The notes below the pieces were generated by a model. It was not told the DNA's origin. It was given only the letters and a program-made list of their open reading frames with translations, and did no database searches. A DNA stretch of 64,000 nt, taken from NCBI RefSeq assembly GCF_051710625.1, contig NZ_JBPESN010000002.1:43137-107136 (forward strand), read 5' to 3'. How positions within the stretch are numbered: position 1 is the stretch's first letter; each line of letters begins with the position of its first letter. The translations under genes and the position numbers were made by a program. Source of the DNA: JBPESN01 sp051710625 (GTDB lineage Bacteria; Pseudomonadota; Gammaproteobacteria; Enterobacterales; Enterobacteriaceae). Of the stretch, positions 48,173 through 58,362 are shown piece after piece.

Positions 48173-48250
48173 TCGCGACGAGGGTGTTACCTGATACCCC
48201 TTCATCGCGACGAAGGCGTTATCGCCCGGGCGTTGCCCGATAACCCTTCA
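48131..48250. repeat. Imperfect duplication of the gcd 3' end
   Basis: The last 30 bases of gcd (CGTCATCGCCTATGCGTTGC plus CCGATAATCC, around 48139-48168) recur as CGTTATCGCCCGGGCGTTGC plus CCGATAACCC around 48218-48247. The word ATCGCGACGA(A/G)GG also occurs at 48172 and 48203. Confidence 0.65.
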
Positions 48251-48420
48251 AAGGCAGGCAAGCGCCCGGGCTGGCAAAGGGTCGGCCCCCTTTCTCCCGG
48301 ACCGGCTCAGGTGCAGCGCCGCAGCGAACGCTGGCGGGGGCGTATCGGAGTGGGCATGGCGCCGGTGGCGGGAAAGTCACGCGCTTGCCTGCACTTAGTG
48401 ATGTGTTCCCCCGAAGGAAA

Positions 48421-49647
48421 ATGGTAAACTCAGAACACCTTATCGCCTGCCAAACACCTATCGTAATGAATAACAAGTTGAAATTAACTGAAGTCGCCGA
48501 GCTGGCCCCGCTGCATGAAACCATGACCACGCTGCGCCGTCATTTGCACCAACATCCGGAGCTGTCCAATGAAGAGCAAGCCACTGCGGCGCTGGTGGCG
48601 GAAAAACTTCATGTCTGGGGTTATCAGGTGACCACCGGCATCGGCGGCCACAGCGTGGTGGGCACGCTGCGCGTGGGCAGCGGTCAACGCGCGATCGGTC
48701 TACGCGCCGACATGGATGCACTGCCGATTGAAGAAACCAGCGGCGTGCCCTACGCCAGTCAGACGCCGGGCAAAATGCACGCCTGCGGCCACGATGGTCA
48801 TACCGCGATGCTGTTGGGAGCCGCTTGCCATCTGGCGCAAACGCGCAACTTCTCGGGCACCTTGAATCTTATCTTCCAACCCGCCGAGGAAATCGGTTTC
48901 AACAGCGGCGCCGAGCGCATGATTGAGGACGGCCTGTTCGCGCGTTTTCCCTGCGATGCGGTCTTCGGCATGCACAATCATCCCGGTTATCCCAGCGGCA
49001 CTCTGATGTTCCGCGACGGTCCTTTTATGGCCGCCTGCGATACGGCGTACATCACCGTACACGGGAAAGGGGGTCATGCGGCACGCCCGCAGATGGCGGT
49101 GGATCCGATTGTGGCGGCCAGCAGTCTGGTCATGGCGCTGCAAACGCTGGTGGCGCGCAATACCGATCCCTTTGCCGCCGCGGTGGTCACCATCGGCGCA
49201 TTCAACGCAGGCCAGGCGCCGAACGTCATCCCGCATAGCGCCCGGCTAGCGCTCAGCGTACGTACGTTCGACGCCGATGTGCGTCGCGCGCTCGAAGCGC
49301 GCATTCTCAGCCTGGTGGAACAGCATGTGGCGGGATTCGGCGCACTCGCGGAAATCGAGTACATCCCGGGATACCCGGTGCTGATTAACCAGCCTGAGCA
49401 AACCAAATTCGCCTGTCAGGTGGCGCGTGACCTGCTGGGAGACGCCCAGGTCATCACGCCGTTACCTGCCATTGCCGGTAGCGAAGATTTTGCCTATTTC
49501 CTGCAACAATGTCCCGGCTGTTTTCTGCGTATCGGCAACGGCGACAGTGCAATGCTGCACCAGGCCGCCTATGATTTTAACGATGAGAATCTGGTGGTCG
49601 GCGCCGCATATTGGTCGCGGCTGACGGAGCGGTATTTGCAGGAATAA
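48421..49647 (+). CDS. M20-family amidohydrolase (hippurate hydrolase/aminoacylase type)
   Basis: Open frame of 408 codons from ATG 48421, which has AAGGA close upstream; ATG 48466 (NNKLKLTEVAELAPLHETMT) matches the usual family start but has no ribosome site, so the start is uncertain. Metal ligands of the M20D dinuclear site are all visible: MHACGHDGHTAMLLGAA, FQPAEEIGFNSGAERMIEDG, the histidine in FGMHNHPGYPSGTL and AGSEDFAYFLQQCPG near the C-terminus. Dimerisation domain HGKGGHAARPQMAVDPIVAA. It should cleave N-acyl amino acids or similar amides in the cytoplasm. It is one of the few intact genes in a decayed neighbourhood; natural substrate unknown. Confidence 0.9.
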   Translation: MVNSEHLIACQTPIVMNNKLKLTEVAELAPLHETMTTLRRHLHQHPELSNEEQATAALVAEKLHVWGYQVTTGIGGHSVVGTLRVGSGQRAIGLRADMDALPIEETSGVPYASQTPGKMHACGHDGHTAMLLGAACHLAQTRNFSGTLNLIFQPAEEIGFNSGAERMIEDGLFARFPCDAVFGMHNHPGYPSGTLMFRDGPFMAACDTAYITVHGKGGHAARPQMAVDPIVAASSLVMALQTLVARNTDPFAAAVVTIGAFNAGQAPNVIPHSARLALSVRTFDADVRRALEARILSLVEQHVAGFGALAEIEYIPGYPVLINQPEQTKFACQVARDLLGDAQVITPLPAIAGSEDFAYFLQQCPGCFLRIGNGDSAMLHQAAYDFNDENLVVGAAYWSRLTERYLQE

Positions 49648-49674
49648 TCCATCGCAAGATGCCGCTTTTGCGGC

Positions 49675-49738
49675 GCATGCGGGCACCGCATGCATAACCC
49701 GAGGTCCGGCACGGCTTACGGTACCCGCCTCTTTTTTT
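49675..49738 (+). terminator. Hairpin and T-run after the M20 gene
   Basis: Perfect 8-bp stem GCATGCGG/CCGCATGC (49675-49682 with 49686-49693) around GCA, then 38 bases later a GAGG...CCTC pair followed by eight T residues (about 49731-49738). The second part could be the functional terminator before amn. Confidence 0.5.
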
Positions 49739-49757
49739 TGCTGCCCTAGGAGGCGTG

Positions 49758-51215
49758 ATGTCTGTCACTCCCGGAATTCATCTCACCGCCAACCAGGCGC
49801 TGGACAAACTGGAACGGCTGCACCTGGAGGCGGTCAGCGCCCTGCGCACCGCCATCCAGCGCTTTATCGAGGACGGTACGCTGCCTGACCGGGAAGCGCG
49901 CGCCCGTGGCCTATTCGTCTACCCCCAACTGCGCGTGCATTGGGACGGCGTGGCGCACGCGCAGGCCAAAACCCGCGCCTACGGCCGCTTTACCCGCCCC
50001 GGCAGTTATCTCACCACCATCACACGGCCTCAGCTGTTCCGCGCCTATCTGGCTGAGCAATTGGCGATGCTGGAAGGCGAATATGACGCCACGATAGAAG
50101 TGACAGCGTCACGACAGGAAATTCCTTTCCCCTATGTCATCGACGGCGCCAATCTGGCCCTCGACCGTTCTATGAGCGCCGGCATCGCGCAGTATTTTCC
50201 GACCACCGAATTGGCGAAAATTGGCGATGAAACCGCCGATGGACTGTTTCAAACCGGCAACCGTTTCCCGCTATCCCACTTCGATGCGCTGCGCACCGAT
50301 TTTTCGCTGGTGCGGCTGCGGCATTATACTGGCACGCCGGCAGAACATTTTCAGCCCTACGTCCTGTTCACCAATTACACCCGCTATGTGGACGAATTTG
50401 TCCGCTGGGCCCGCCAGCAGATAGACGACCCGGACAGCCCGTATGTCGCCCTGTCGTGCGCCGGCGGCAATCTGTTAACCGGCGACGCCGGGCCGGTGGA
50501 AGATGAAGTGTCGGATCTGGCCTGGAAAAACCATCAAATGCCCGCTTATCATCTGATCGACCGCCACGGTCAGGGCATTACGATGGTCAATATTGGCGTC
50601 GGCCCCTCCAACGCCAAAACGATTTGCGATCATCTCGCGGTACTGCGCCCGCATGCCTGGCTGATGATCGGGCATTGCGGCGGGCTGCGCGAAAGTCAGA
50701 CCATCGGCGACTACGTGCTGGCGCACGCCTACCTGCGCGATGATCATGTGCTGGATGCCGTGTTGCCGCCGGATATCCCGATTCCTAGTATTGCCGAAGT
50801 CCAGCGTGCGTTGTTTGACGCCACCAAAACGGTCAGCGGCATGGCCGGCGAAGAGGTGAAGCTACGGCTGCGTACCGGCACCGTGGTCACCACCGACGAT
50901 CGCAATTGGGAACTGCGCTACTCCGCCTCAGCACTGCGTTTCAATCTCAGCCGCGCGGTGGCGGTAGATATGGAAAGCGCCACAATTGCGGCACAGGGTT
51001 ATCGTTTCCGCGTGCCCTACGGCACGCTGTTGTGCGTTTCCGATAAGCCGCTGCACGGGGAAATCAAATTACCCGGACAGGCTAATCGGTTTTACGAAGG
51101 CGCCATTTCTGAGCATTTGCAGATAGGCATTTGCGCCATCGGCCAGCTGCGCGAAGAGGGTGACAAACTGCATTCACGCAAGTTGCGCACCTTTAACGAG
51201 CCGCCGTTCCGCTGA
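49758..51215 (+). CDS. amn: Amn, AMP nucleosidase
   Basis: 485 codons from ATG 49758, four bases after AGGAGG; the in-frame GTG at 49755 has poorer spacing. The product aligns end to end with E. coli Amn (484 residues): TANQALDKLERLHLEAVSAL, RAYGRFTRPGSYLTTITRPQ, YVIDGANLALDRSMSAGIAQ, YFPTTELAKIGDETADGLF, ALSCAGGNLLTGDAGPVEDE, NIGVGPSNAKTICDHLAVLR, IGHCGGLRESQTIGDYVLAH and the nucleosidase signature ALRFNLSRAVAVDMESATIA. It hydrolyses AMP to adenine and ribose 5-phosphate, tuning adenylate pools under stress. Intact between decayed genes. Confidence 0.97.
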   Translation: MSVTPGIHLTANQALDKLERLHLEAVSALRTAIQRFIEDGTLPDREARARGLFVYPQLRVHWDGVAHAQAKTRAYGRFTRPGSYLTTITRPQLFRAYLAEQLAMLEGEYDATIEVTASRQEIPFPYVIDGANLALDRSMSAGIAQYFPTTELAKIGDETADGLFQTGNRFPLSHFDALRTDFSLVRLRHYTGTPAEHFQPYVLFTNYTRYVDEFVRWARQQIDDPDSPYVALSCAGGNLLTGDAGPVEDEVSDLAWKNHQMPAYHLIDRHGQGITMVNIGVGPSNAKTICDHLAVLRPHAWLMIGHCGGLRESQTIGDYVLAHAYLRDDHVLDAVLPPDIPIPSIAEVQRALFDATKTVSGMAGEEVKLRLRTGTVVTTDDRNWELRYSASALRFNLSRAVAVDMESATIAAQGYRFRVPYGTLLCVSDKPLHGEIKLPGQANRFYEGAISEHLQIGICAIGQLREEGDKLHSRKLRTFNEPPFR

Positions 51216-51259
51216 TAGCCCCGTCCTTGCCGTCAGTCGGCCAGCAGCGCCGCCGACCG

Positions 51260-52115
51260 CTAACGCAGAAAAACCAGTAAGTGTTGTACCGTCGGCGTCA
51301 ACAGCGAGCGATGCGCGCACACCAGCTGCAGAGGTGCAGGCTCGCAGGCGGCAGGAAAGATTTCGCGCAGCCGCCCGGCGCGGATGTCCGCCAGCAGGTC
51401 AAGGCGGGATTTATAGACTATGCCCTGCCCCGCCACCGCCCAGCGCCGGACCAGATCGGCATCGTCGCTGGTGCGATCGCCCTTGACGACCACGGTCTGA
51501 ATCCCGTGTGGTAAATGAAACTGCCAGCGTTCGTAAGTAATATCGCCCCAAAAATAGCGCGGGCAATTAAATTATGTTGACTGAGCGCCTGAGACGCCGC
51601 AGGTCCGCCACCAGCGGCAGAGCCAGCAGCGAAGAATCCATCAGCGCGCCGTAGCGGATGGCCGCATCCAGCGGCTCACACACCAGCTCCGCGGCCCGAT
51701 CGCTAATGCTCAACTACACGCTCACCCGCGGATAGCGTTGCTGAAATTCATCTAGCCAGAGCAGCAACATCCGGCGGCTAAAATCTGACGGGGCCGAAAG
51801 GCGCAGCGGCCCTGCAATCTCATCCTGTCTTAGGGCCAGCGCCTGCTGGCCCTGGGCCATGGCATCCAGCGCCGCACGCGCGTGCGGCAAATAGCGCTCG
51901 CCCGCTTCCGATAGCCGTAGGTGCCGGGCGTTACGCACAAACAACCGCGTCCCGATCGCCCGCTCAAGACGCATCACGGCACCGCTGGCGTAGGCCGGGG
52001 TGATATCCAGCTGGCGCGCGGCCAGTGAGAAACTGCCGGCAGCGGCGGTTTGCACAAAAACGCGCAGATCATCAAGACACATGATTTTCGTCATTTTTGG
52101 GAAAGTCTTTGGCAA
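51260..52115 (-). pseudogene. LysR-family regulator, broken
   Basis: The DNA-binding half is clear: MCLDDLRVFVQTAAAGSFSL, AARQLDITPAYASGAVMRLE, RAIGTRLFVRNARHLRLSEA (winged helix). A stop at 51714 (RYPRVSV-stop) and frameshifts follow: DRAAELVCEPLDAAIRYGAL, LLALPLVADLRRLRR, then SDDADLVRRWAVAGQGIVYK, SRLDLLADIRAGRLREIFPA and VQHLLVFLR to 51260. Start could be at 52115, 52094 or 52082; none has a strong ribosome site. Divergent from the alcohol dehydrogenase pseudogene, its likely former target. Confidence 0.88.
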
Positions 52116-52221
52116 TATACCCCTGTTTTTTCCTATTGCTATCGGGCAGTCTAGGTTGAGTTATCGTTAATGCCGCCCCTTAGACGCGGCGGATGAACCC
52201 CCGTCTTAGGAGAAATGCCTT

Positions 52222-52984
52222 ATGCACTCCTTTGATTTTTATTAACCGCTGCCGATAACCGCCCCTGACGCGCTGGTTGAGCTGGACCTGCCCAAACCCA
52301 CACTGGGCGACCATGACCTGCTGGTGGAGGTGAAAGCGATTGCCGTTAATTCGGTGGATGTGAAAGTTCGCGACGGCAGTACGCCGCCACAAGGCGTGAC
52401 GCGCGTTCCCGGCTTGGGATGCGGCCGGGATCGTAATCGGCGCCGCCGGCGGCGCCGGCTCTATCTTGCTGCAACTGGCCCGCGCTCTCACGGGGCTTAC
52501 CCTGGTTGCCACCGCCTCACGGGCCGAAATGCGCCGCTTGGGTACGGGATCAAGGAGGGCATGCGGTCATTGATTATAGCCAACCCTAAGCACCGCAGCT
52601 TACGCAACAGGGCATCACCCATGTCAGCAATGTCATTGGTCTGAATCACACCGCAAGCTATATTCCGCAGATTATCGAGGCGCTGGCGCCGGAGGGGCAG
52701 CTGGCCCTGATTGACGATCCGCAGCAATTTGATATTGTCCCGTCCAAAAGCAAATTCCTTAGCGTGCACTGGGACCTGATGTTTACCCGTTCCCTGTATC
52801 ATATACTGCGACGCAGGAACGGCAACATACTCTGCTGCGACGGGTAGCCGAGCTGGTGGATCAGGGCGTGATACGCACCACCCTGACCCGCCGCTTTGAC
52901 GGTGTCAATCTGGATAACCTGCGCCGGGCGCATACGCTGCTGGAACAGGGCGCCACCCGCGGCAAGATCGTGCTGGTGCGGTGA
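52222..52984 (+). pseudogene. Zinc-type alcohol dehydrogenase-like (MDR/quinone reductase) gene, broken
   Basis: AGGAGA precedes ATG 52222 (HSFDFY, then TAA). In the same frame follow PLPITAPDALVELDLPKPTL, GDHDLLVEVKAIAVNSVDVK and VRDGSTPPQ, typical of the YhdH/ZADH branch of medium-chain reductases. A large deletion joins this to GAAGGAGSILLQLARALTGL (NAD(P)H site), then in another frame GITHVSNVIGLNHTASYIPQ, FLSVHWDLMFTRSLYH and LVDQGVIRTTLTRRFDGVNL to TGA 52984. Several residues around the NADPH loop are missing, so no enzyme is made. Confidence 0.85.
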
Positions 52985-53459
52985 GTAGACCGCCGTCGGC
53001 CATAGCGCTCGTCAGCGCTGACGGCGCTACGGCCAACCGGCGACTAGCGGCCTGCGGGATAAGCGCCCGGGGCGTCGCGTTGCTCAAGACCGGCGGCGCG
53101 CCGACGCACCTGTAGCGGCGGGAAAGATGTTTCGCCGCACCGCAAGCGTGCCGCAGCCAACGCCCTAAATCACCGCCGCGAACTCGCTCTCCTGCGCGGC
53201 GAATTTCCCTTAACCTCTTTTCTGGCTCTCCTTCAACCTTATCCGATGCTTCATCGCCTGCGTCACATTCCCTTTTGCGTCGCGGCGGATGTCCCGTACC
53301 GCCGCTCGCTTTACCGTCCCGGCGCAATGCGGCAAACATCATAAATTTGAATGCAAATAATTACATTATAATGACTTTCACGCAACACAACAGTTACAAA
53401 CGTCACATGGACAGTAAAATAGAAACAGCGTTCCTTATGGCGGGACAGTGGGGAAACAC
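52985..53459. other. Intergenic region before iclR, no gene seen
   Basis: 475 bases. The first half is GC-rich without a convincing frame. The part from 53340 to 53420 is AT-rich (AATAATTACATTATAATGAC contains TATAAT near 53364) and probably carries the iclR promoter. Confidence 0.4.
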
Positions 53460-54196
53460 ATGAAATCATTGCGCAATGCGTTACGTATACTCGACGCGTT
53501 CAGTCTTGAGCGGCCGGTCTGGGGAGTACGCGAACTGAGTCAGTACAGCGGGCTGTCTCCTTCCGTGGTGCAGCGGGCGCTAACAACCTTCCGCGACGGC
53601 GGTTTTTTGCAACAATGTCCGCATAGCAAGCGTTACGAGCCGGGGGCACGGTTTTGGGAATACGGCCAGATTTTCCGCTCACGGCGGCGCCTGGACGATA
53701 TTATCGCCCGCGAACTCCGTGCGTTGGCGGACGTGTCAGCGGCGAAATCGCCTAGTTTACTGTACTGGATAATGAACAGGCGCTGCGCGTGCAGGTGGCA
53801 CAGAGCGCCCGCGCCGTGATTATTGCCATCCGCAGCGGTGAACGCAGCACCCCGCTGTCGCTCGGTTCGCGCAGTAAAATCATGCTGGCTTTCTTGGCGC
53901 AGGCGCAGCGTGCGCGCTTGGTTGAACAGTCCACGCCGTCCGCCGCCCAACCGCGGCGGCGTGGCGCCCTGGACTTTATTCGACGCGAGGGGTGGTGGCT
54001 GTCGCGCGGCGAACGCCTGGAAAACGTAACCGGTCTGAGCGTCCCGCCGTTTAACGCCGGGGGAGAGGTCTTTGCCTCATTGACGCTCGGTGGCCCGACC
54101 GACCGCCTGCCGGAAGACGTGACAACGTCATACCTTCCCCACCTACTTACCGCCCGCCGCGCCATTGCCGCGGGCTGGCACACTCTCAATGGATGA
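53460..54196 (+). pseudogene. IclR-family regulator, frameshifted
   Basis: ATG 53460 begins KSLRNALRILDAFSLERPVW, GVRELSQYSGLSPSVVQRAL (IclR helix-turn-helix) and RYEPGARFWEYGQIF. A frameshift near 53740 breaks the effector domain, which resumes as ETAFVTVLDNEQALRVQV, QSARAVIIAIRSGERSTPLS, LGSRSKIMLAFLAQAQRARL and NVTGLSVPPFNAGGEVFASL to TGA 54196. Its stop overlaps the next gene's ATG. Together with the following hydrolase and MFS genes it looks like a former small-aromatic or ester catabolic unit. Confidence 0.85.
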
Positions 54197-54980
54197 TATG
54201 ACAGACAAGATGACGTTATCGGCCGCCTATACCCTGCGGGAAATGAAATCGTTTTATCTTGGCGCACCGCCGCACACCGTCGCGGGCGCCGATGTCAGCG
54301 ACTGTGTGCTGGCGCCCGGCGGCGTACCGGTCAGTATCGACCCTAACGGTACCACAAACGTGGGCCAGGCCTGGCTGCAGTATTTCCTGCCGGCCGCGGC
54401 GGAACGCAGCCTGCCGTTAAGCTTTTGGCAGGGCAGATCACTCACCGACGCGATGTGAGAAACCACTCCGGACGGCCGCGAAGGCTGGCTGCATTATTTT
54501 CTGCGCCACGGCTGGGCAGTGTATAACGTCGACGCCGTCGAGCGCGGCCGGGCCGGTTGGGAGCCGCGCGATCCGCATTTCGCCTCGTCGGCGATTTTGC
54601 GCACCGCCGAGGACATCTTCTACCAGTTTCGCATCGGTTCCCGCGTACAGGGCGTGACGCCCGATGCCCTCCAGGCCGCCGCCGATCCCCATTGCTAATT
54701 CCTGCTCGCCGCTTTCGAGCACTCTCTATGTGCCAAGTGGTGCCGCGCTGGGCCACGACAAATGATCTGATCCTCGCCGCCTATTGCCGGCTGCTGGACC
54801 GGATAGGTCCCCAGATCATCATCGCCCATTCCCAGGGCGCCGTATTCGTGCTGCGCGCCGCAGCCCGCCGGCCCCCCGGACAGGGTCAAGGCCATTGTCG
54901 CCATCGAACCCGCGCAGGGTGGCGTGGTGAGGAGGCGTTGGCTGATGGACATTCCCGGCGCAAGCCGCCCCGATGATGGA
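54189..54980 (+). pseudogene. Alpha/beta-hydrolase, broken
   Basis: ATG 54189 overlaps the iclR end. TLREMKSFYLGAPPHTVAGA, GGVPVSIDPNGTTNVGQAWL and SLPLSFWQG are followed by a TGA at 54456-54458, then ETTPDGREGWLHYFLRHGWA and VYNVDAVERGRAGWEPR. Further stops and shifts occur before DRIGPQIIIAHSQGAVFVLR, which holds the GxSxG-like nucleophile elbow (HSQGA). The C-terminal part with the catalytic histidine is degraded. The WETTPDGRxGW block is typical of a hydrolase family found beside IclR regulators and MFS genes; substrate unknown. Confidence 0.78.
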
Positions 54981-54984
54981 AACA

Positions 54985-56296
54985 ATGACGATGGAAAATG
55001 TGAACGAACTTGAAACTGCTACCCTGCGAAAAGCCGCGCTGCGGCTAATGCCCTTATTGACCCTGGGTCATTTTCTGGCGTCGCTGGATCGCGTAAATGT
55101 GGGCTTTGCCCGCCCTGCATGCAAATGAACGACGATGTCGGTCTGTCCGCGGCGGCCTTCGGTCTCGGCGCCGGACTCTTTTTTGTTGCCTACTGCTTTC
55201 TCGCCGTGCCCTGCAACGTGATGATGGTTAAGGGGGCGCCCGTCGCTGGTTATCGCTGGTGATGGTAGCCTGGGGCGTGATTTCCAGCGGGATGGCGCTG
55301 GTGCAGGGGCCCTGGTCGTTCTACATTCTGCGTTTTTTACTGGGGATCGCTGAAGCGGAGTTCCTTCCCGGCGTTATTTACTTTTTTACCCTGTGGTTTC
55401 CCAAGACCGTGCGCGGACGGATGGTCGCTGTCCTGATGACGGCGCTGCCGCTGAGCAGTGTACTCGGCTCGCCCGTCTCCGCCGCCCTGCTGTTAACCAA
55501 TGGCATTCTGCACCTGCGCGGCTGGCACTGGCTGTTTATTATCGAAGGGTTGCCGGCGGTGGCGCTCGGCCTGCTGGCACTGCTGATTTTGCAGCGCGAT
55601 ATGCAATCCGCCCGCTAGCTGACGGCGGCGCAACGCGACTGGCTGACCCGGGAACTGACTAAGCCCGGCGCGCTGGCGGTGGCAGATGTACCTCAGGTGC
55701 CGCTATGGCGTCAGCTGTTCAATAAGCACGTGTTGCTGTTGACGCTGGTGTATATGGGGGGAACCGCGGTGGCCAACGGCCTGTCGCTGCGGCAGCCGCA
55801 AATGATTAAGAGCTTTCATATGTCCACCATGCAAATCGGGCTTGCTTAACGCTATCCCGTTCGCCATCGCAAGTGTTGCGATGTATTGGTGGAACGCCCA
55901 TTCGGATAAGCATCGTGAACGGACCTGGCATACCTGCCTGGCGCTGCTGTTGGGCGCCGCCGTCTGGCGGGCACGATGTGGGTGACCACCCTTGGTCCGA
56001 CCATAGCGGTGTTGTGCGTGGCGATCATCGCCGCCTCAATGATCAAAGGGCCGTTTTGGGCCATGGCCACCGAGCAGTTACCGGCCCATAGCGCGGCCGT
56101 GGCGATAAGCCAAATTAACGCTTTAAATAATCTGGGGGTCTTTGCCGGCACCTGGCTTATTGGCACGATTCGCACCGCGACCGGCAGTTTTACCTACGTG
56201 CTGGCGCCGCTGGTGGCGCTGTCGCTGGCGGCCAGTCTGGTGGCCTGGCATCTGAGCCGGCACCGTCCCGTCACGCTACCGGTCAACGCCAAATAA
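54985..56296 (+). pseudogene. MFS anion:cation symporter-type transporter, broken
   Basis: ATG 54985 or 54991 (ENVNELETATLRKAALRLMP, HFLASLDRVNVGFA, the family helix-1 motif). Frameshifts near 55105 and 55232, TAG at 55616-55618 after RDMQSAR, and shifts near 55846 and 55970 break it. Intact parts are FYILRFLLGIAEAEFLPGVI, YFFTLWFPKTVRGRMVAVLM, GWHWLFIIEGLPAVALGLLA, MATEQLPAHSAAVAISQIN and the last helices to TAA 56296. The pattern LDRVNVGFA and FPxxxRGRMVA matches tartrate/phthalate-type transporters. Third gene of the iclR-hydrolase-MFS unit. Confidence 0.85.
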
Positions 56297-56330
56297 CCGC
56301 TACCGGCCGCCGCCTGGGGCGGCAGGGCCT

Positions 56331-57116
56331 CTACACGCCCTGGGCGTACCGCACGACGGGCGGCTGGCCGGCGGGGTGCAATATCGGCCCGAGGACTTCC
56401 GCCTCCAGCTCCGCCAACCGGGCATTACCGCGCCGCCGCGGACGCGGGACGTCCACCATGAAATCCAGCGCAATGCGCCCCTCTTCAATCAACACCACGC
56501 GATCCGCCAACGCTACCGCCTCGCTGACATCGTGGGTCACCAGCAAGACGGTAAAATTGTGCTGACGCCATAGCGATTTGATTAACGCCTGCATCTCGAT
56601 GCGCGTGAGCGCATCCAACGCACCTAAGGGCTCATCCAGCAGCAGTAGCGACGGCCTGTGAATCAACGCCCGTGCTAACGCCACCCGCTGCTTTTGACCG
56701 CCGGACAGCGAGCGCCGCCGGCCACTCGGAACCGCGGCGATTTAGCCCGACCGCCGCCAGCGCCTTATCAGCCTCCCGGCGCCAGTCGCCCTTAAGCCCC
56801 ACAATCCCACGTTATCGCGCACCGTTTTCCAGGGCAGCAGCGGGCGCGCATCCTGGAACATCAGACGGGTCGAGTCCCGCAGAACGTCGAGGTTGGCATT
56901 ACCGGCCCGCAGCGTGCCACCATCCGGCTGTTCCAATCCGGCCAGCAGGCGCAGCAGCGTACTCTTGCCGCAGCGGCTGCGGCCCACGACCGCCACAAAT
57001 TGGCCGTCGGAAATGGCGAGGTCGATCTGCCTAAGCACCTGGCGCTGGCCGTAATGCTTTTCCAACTGATTGATTTGTAGTAGCGTACCGCCGGTCATGT
57101 TTGCCGCAGAGATCAT
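56331..57116 (-). pseudogene. ssuB: ssuB, sulfonate ABC transporter ATPase, frameshifted
   Basis: ATG 57114-57116. Reads LLQINQLEKHYGQRQVLRQI, DGQFVAVVGRSRCGKSTLLR (Walker A, with one arginine where E. coli has glycine), STRLMFQDARPLLPWKTVRD, where one extra base near 56840 shifts the frame. After degraded sequence it continues LSGGQKQRVALARALIHRPS (signature), LLLLDEPLGALDALTRIEMQ (Walker B), VLLVTHDVSEAVALADRVVL and RLAELEAEVLGPILH to 56331. Almost the same as E. coli SsuB. Its start overlaps the ssuC stop by ATGA. Confidence 0.92.
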
Positions 57117-57951
57117 TGCTTTGTCTCCTTCTCCTGATAGGGCCGGGTGCCAACGCAGCCATACGCGCTCCAACAACAAGGTGCAAACATCGGCCAACTA
57201 TGCCCAGCAGGGCATAGAGGATAATCGCCACCACCACATCAGTTTGCAAAAACTCCCGGGCGTTCATGGGCAGATAGTTAATACCCGAACTGGCGGAGAT
57301 GGTTTCCACGACGATAAGCGTCAGACACATCAGCCCCAGGGAGAACCGCATCCCGACCATGATCGACGGCAGCGCGCCGGGCAAAATGACCTGACGGAAC
57401 AAAGAGAAGCCGGACAACCCATAACTGCGCGCCATCTCCAGCAGGCCGCGGTCGATATTGTGTATGCCGTGGTAGGTATTCAGGTACAGAGGGAACAACG
57501 TACCGAGAGCCACCAGAAATATTTTGGCGGTTTCATCGATTCCGAACCACAGGATCACCAGCGGGATCAGCGCCAGATGGGGTACATTGCGCAGCATTTG
57601 TACCGAGGTATCCAAAAGCTGCTCGCCGGTGCGCGACAGACCGGTAATGAAACCTAGCGCCAACCCGATACCGCCGCCGATGGCAAAACCGGTAAAAGCG
57701 CGGGAGCTGCTGATGGCCAGGTTGGCCGCCAGCTCACCACTGGAGGTCAAACGCCAGAAGGTTTTGGCGATATCTACCGGTGCCGGCAAGATCTGGCTGG
57801 ATAATCAGCCGGCCTGAGCCGCCCCCTGCCAGATAAGGATCAGGAAGACCGGCAGCGCCCAGGGCGCTAGAGCGTGCACGAAGCGTCCGGGTTTGGCGCG
57901 ACGTGGCTGACCGGCGTGTTTTTTGCGGTGTCGAGTGGGATAATTGCCATG
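57113..57951 (-). pseudogene. ssuC: ssuC, sulfonate ABC transporter permease, broken
   Basis: ATG 57949-57951. A shift in the first 30 codons leads to LAPWALPVFLILIWQGAAQA, then TGA at 57805-57807 where tryptophan is expected, then LSSQILPAPVDIAKTFWRLT, AFTGFAIGGGIGLALGFITG, MLRNVPHLALIPLVILWFGI, ARSYGLSGFSLFRQVILPGA (EAA loop region) and PMNAREFLQTDVVVAIILYA. A shift near 57195 gives VCTLLLERVWLRWHPA, and a last one restores the end YQEKETKQ, TGA 57113. Inner-membrane partner of ssuB; the SsuA-like binding protein is 19 kb away. Confidence 0.9.
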
Positions 57952-58362
57952 TTGTTTTTTACTTACCACGGTGTCCTGTCGCGCGCCTGAGCGCGGGCAT
58001 ACATGTTATATCCGGCGTCTTTGCCAGCGCCGCCGGGCCCGGATCACAGCAGCGGCGTGGCCGCGATTTCCCTGCCGCCGGCCCCGGCTTCGGGCCGCGG
58101 CGACAGTGATTCACTGGTATCATAGTGCGGGTGTTTAGGGGTGTGAAATTAAATTTTTCGCTAAAGTAAGCAAAAATACACTTAGCGTCTGGCCTGGCCA
58201 AGCTCGTGCATTTTCCTCTGTCGCACCGTGCGAACACCGGCCGCCGCTGCGCCGGGCGTGAGTGTTGAATGAAATCGCGAATTATTCCTATTAACTTTAA
58301 GAGATGATACAGTTGCGCGCAATCTGCAGGAGTACACGCCAGGCGAATGAAAGGAGCGACAG
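57952..58362. other. Intergenic region between ssuC and the siderophore-interacting gene
   Basis: 411 bases separating divergent genes. No gene, no clear Fur box. AT-rich near 58138-58175 and 58270-58300 (possible promoters). Confidence 0.4.

Noticed and set aside
57952..58362. Fur box before the siderophore-interacting gene
   Set aside because: No GATAAT-type hexamer array could be found.
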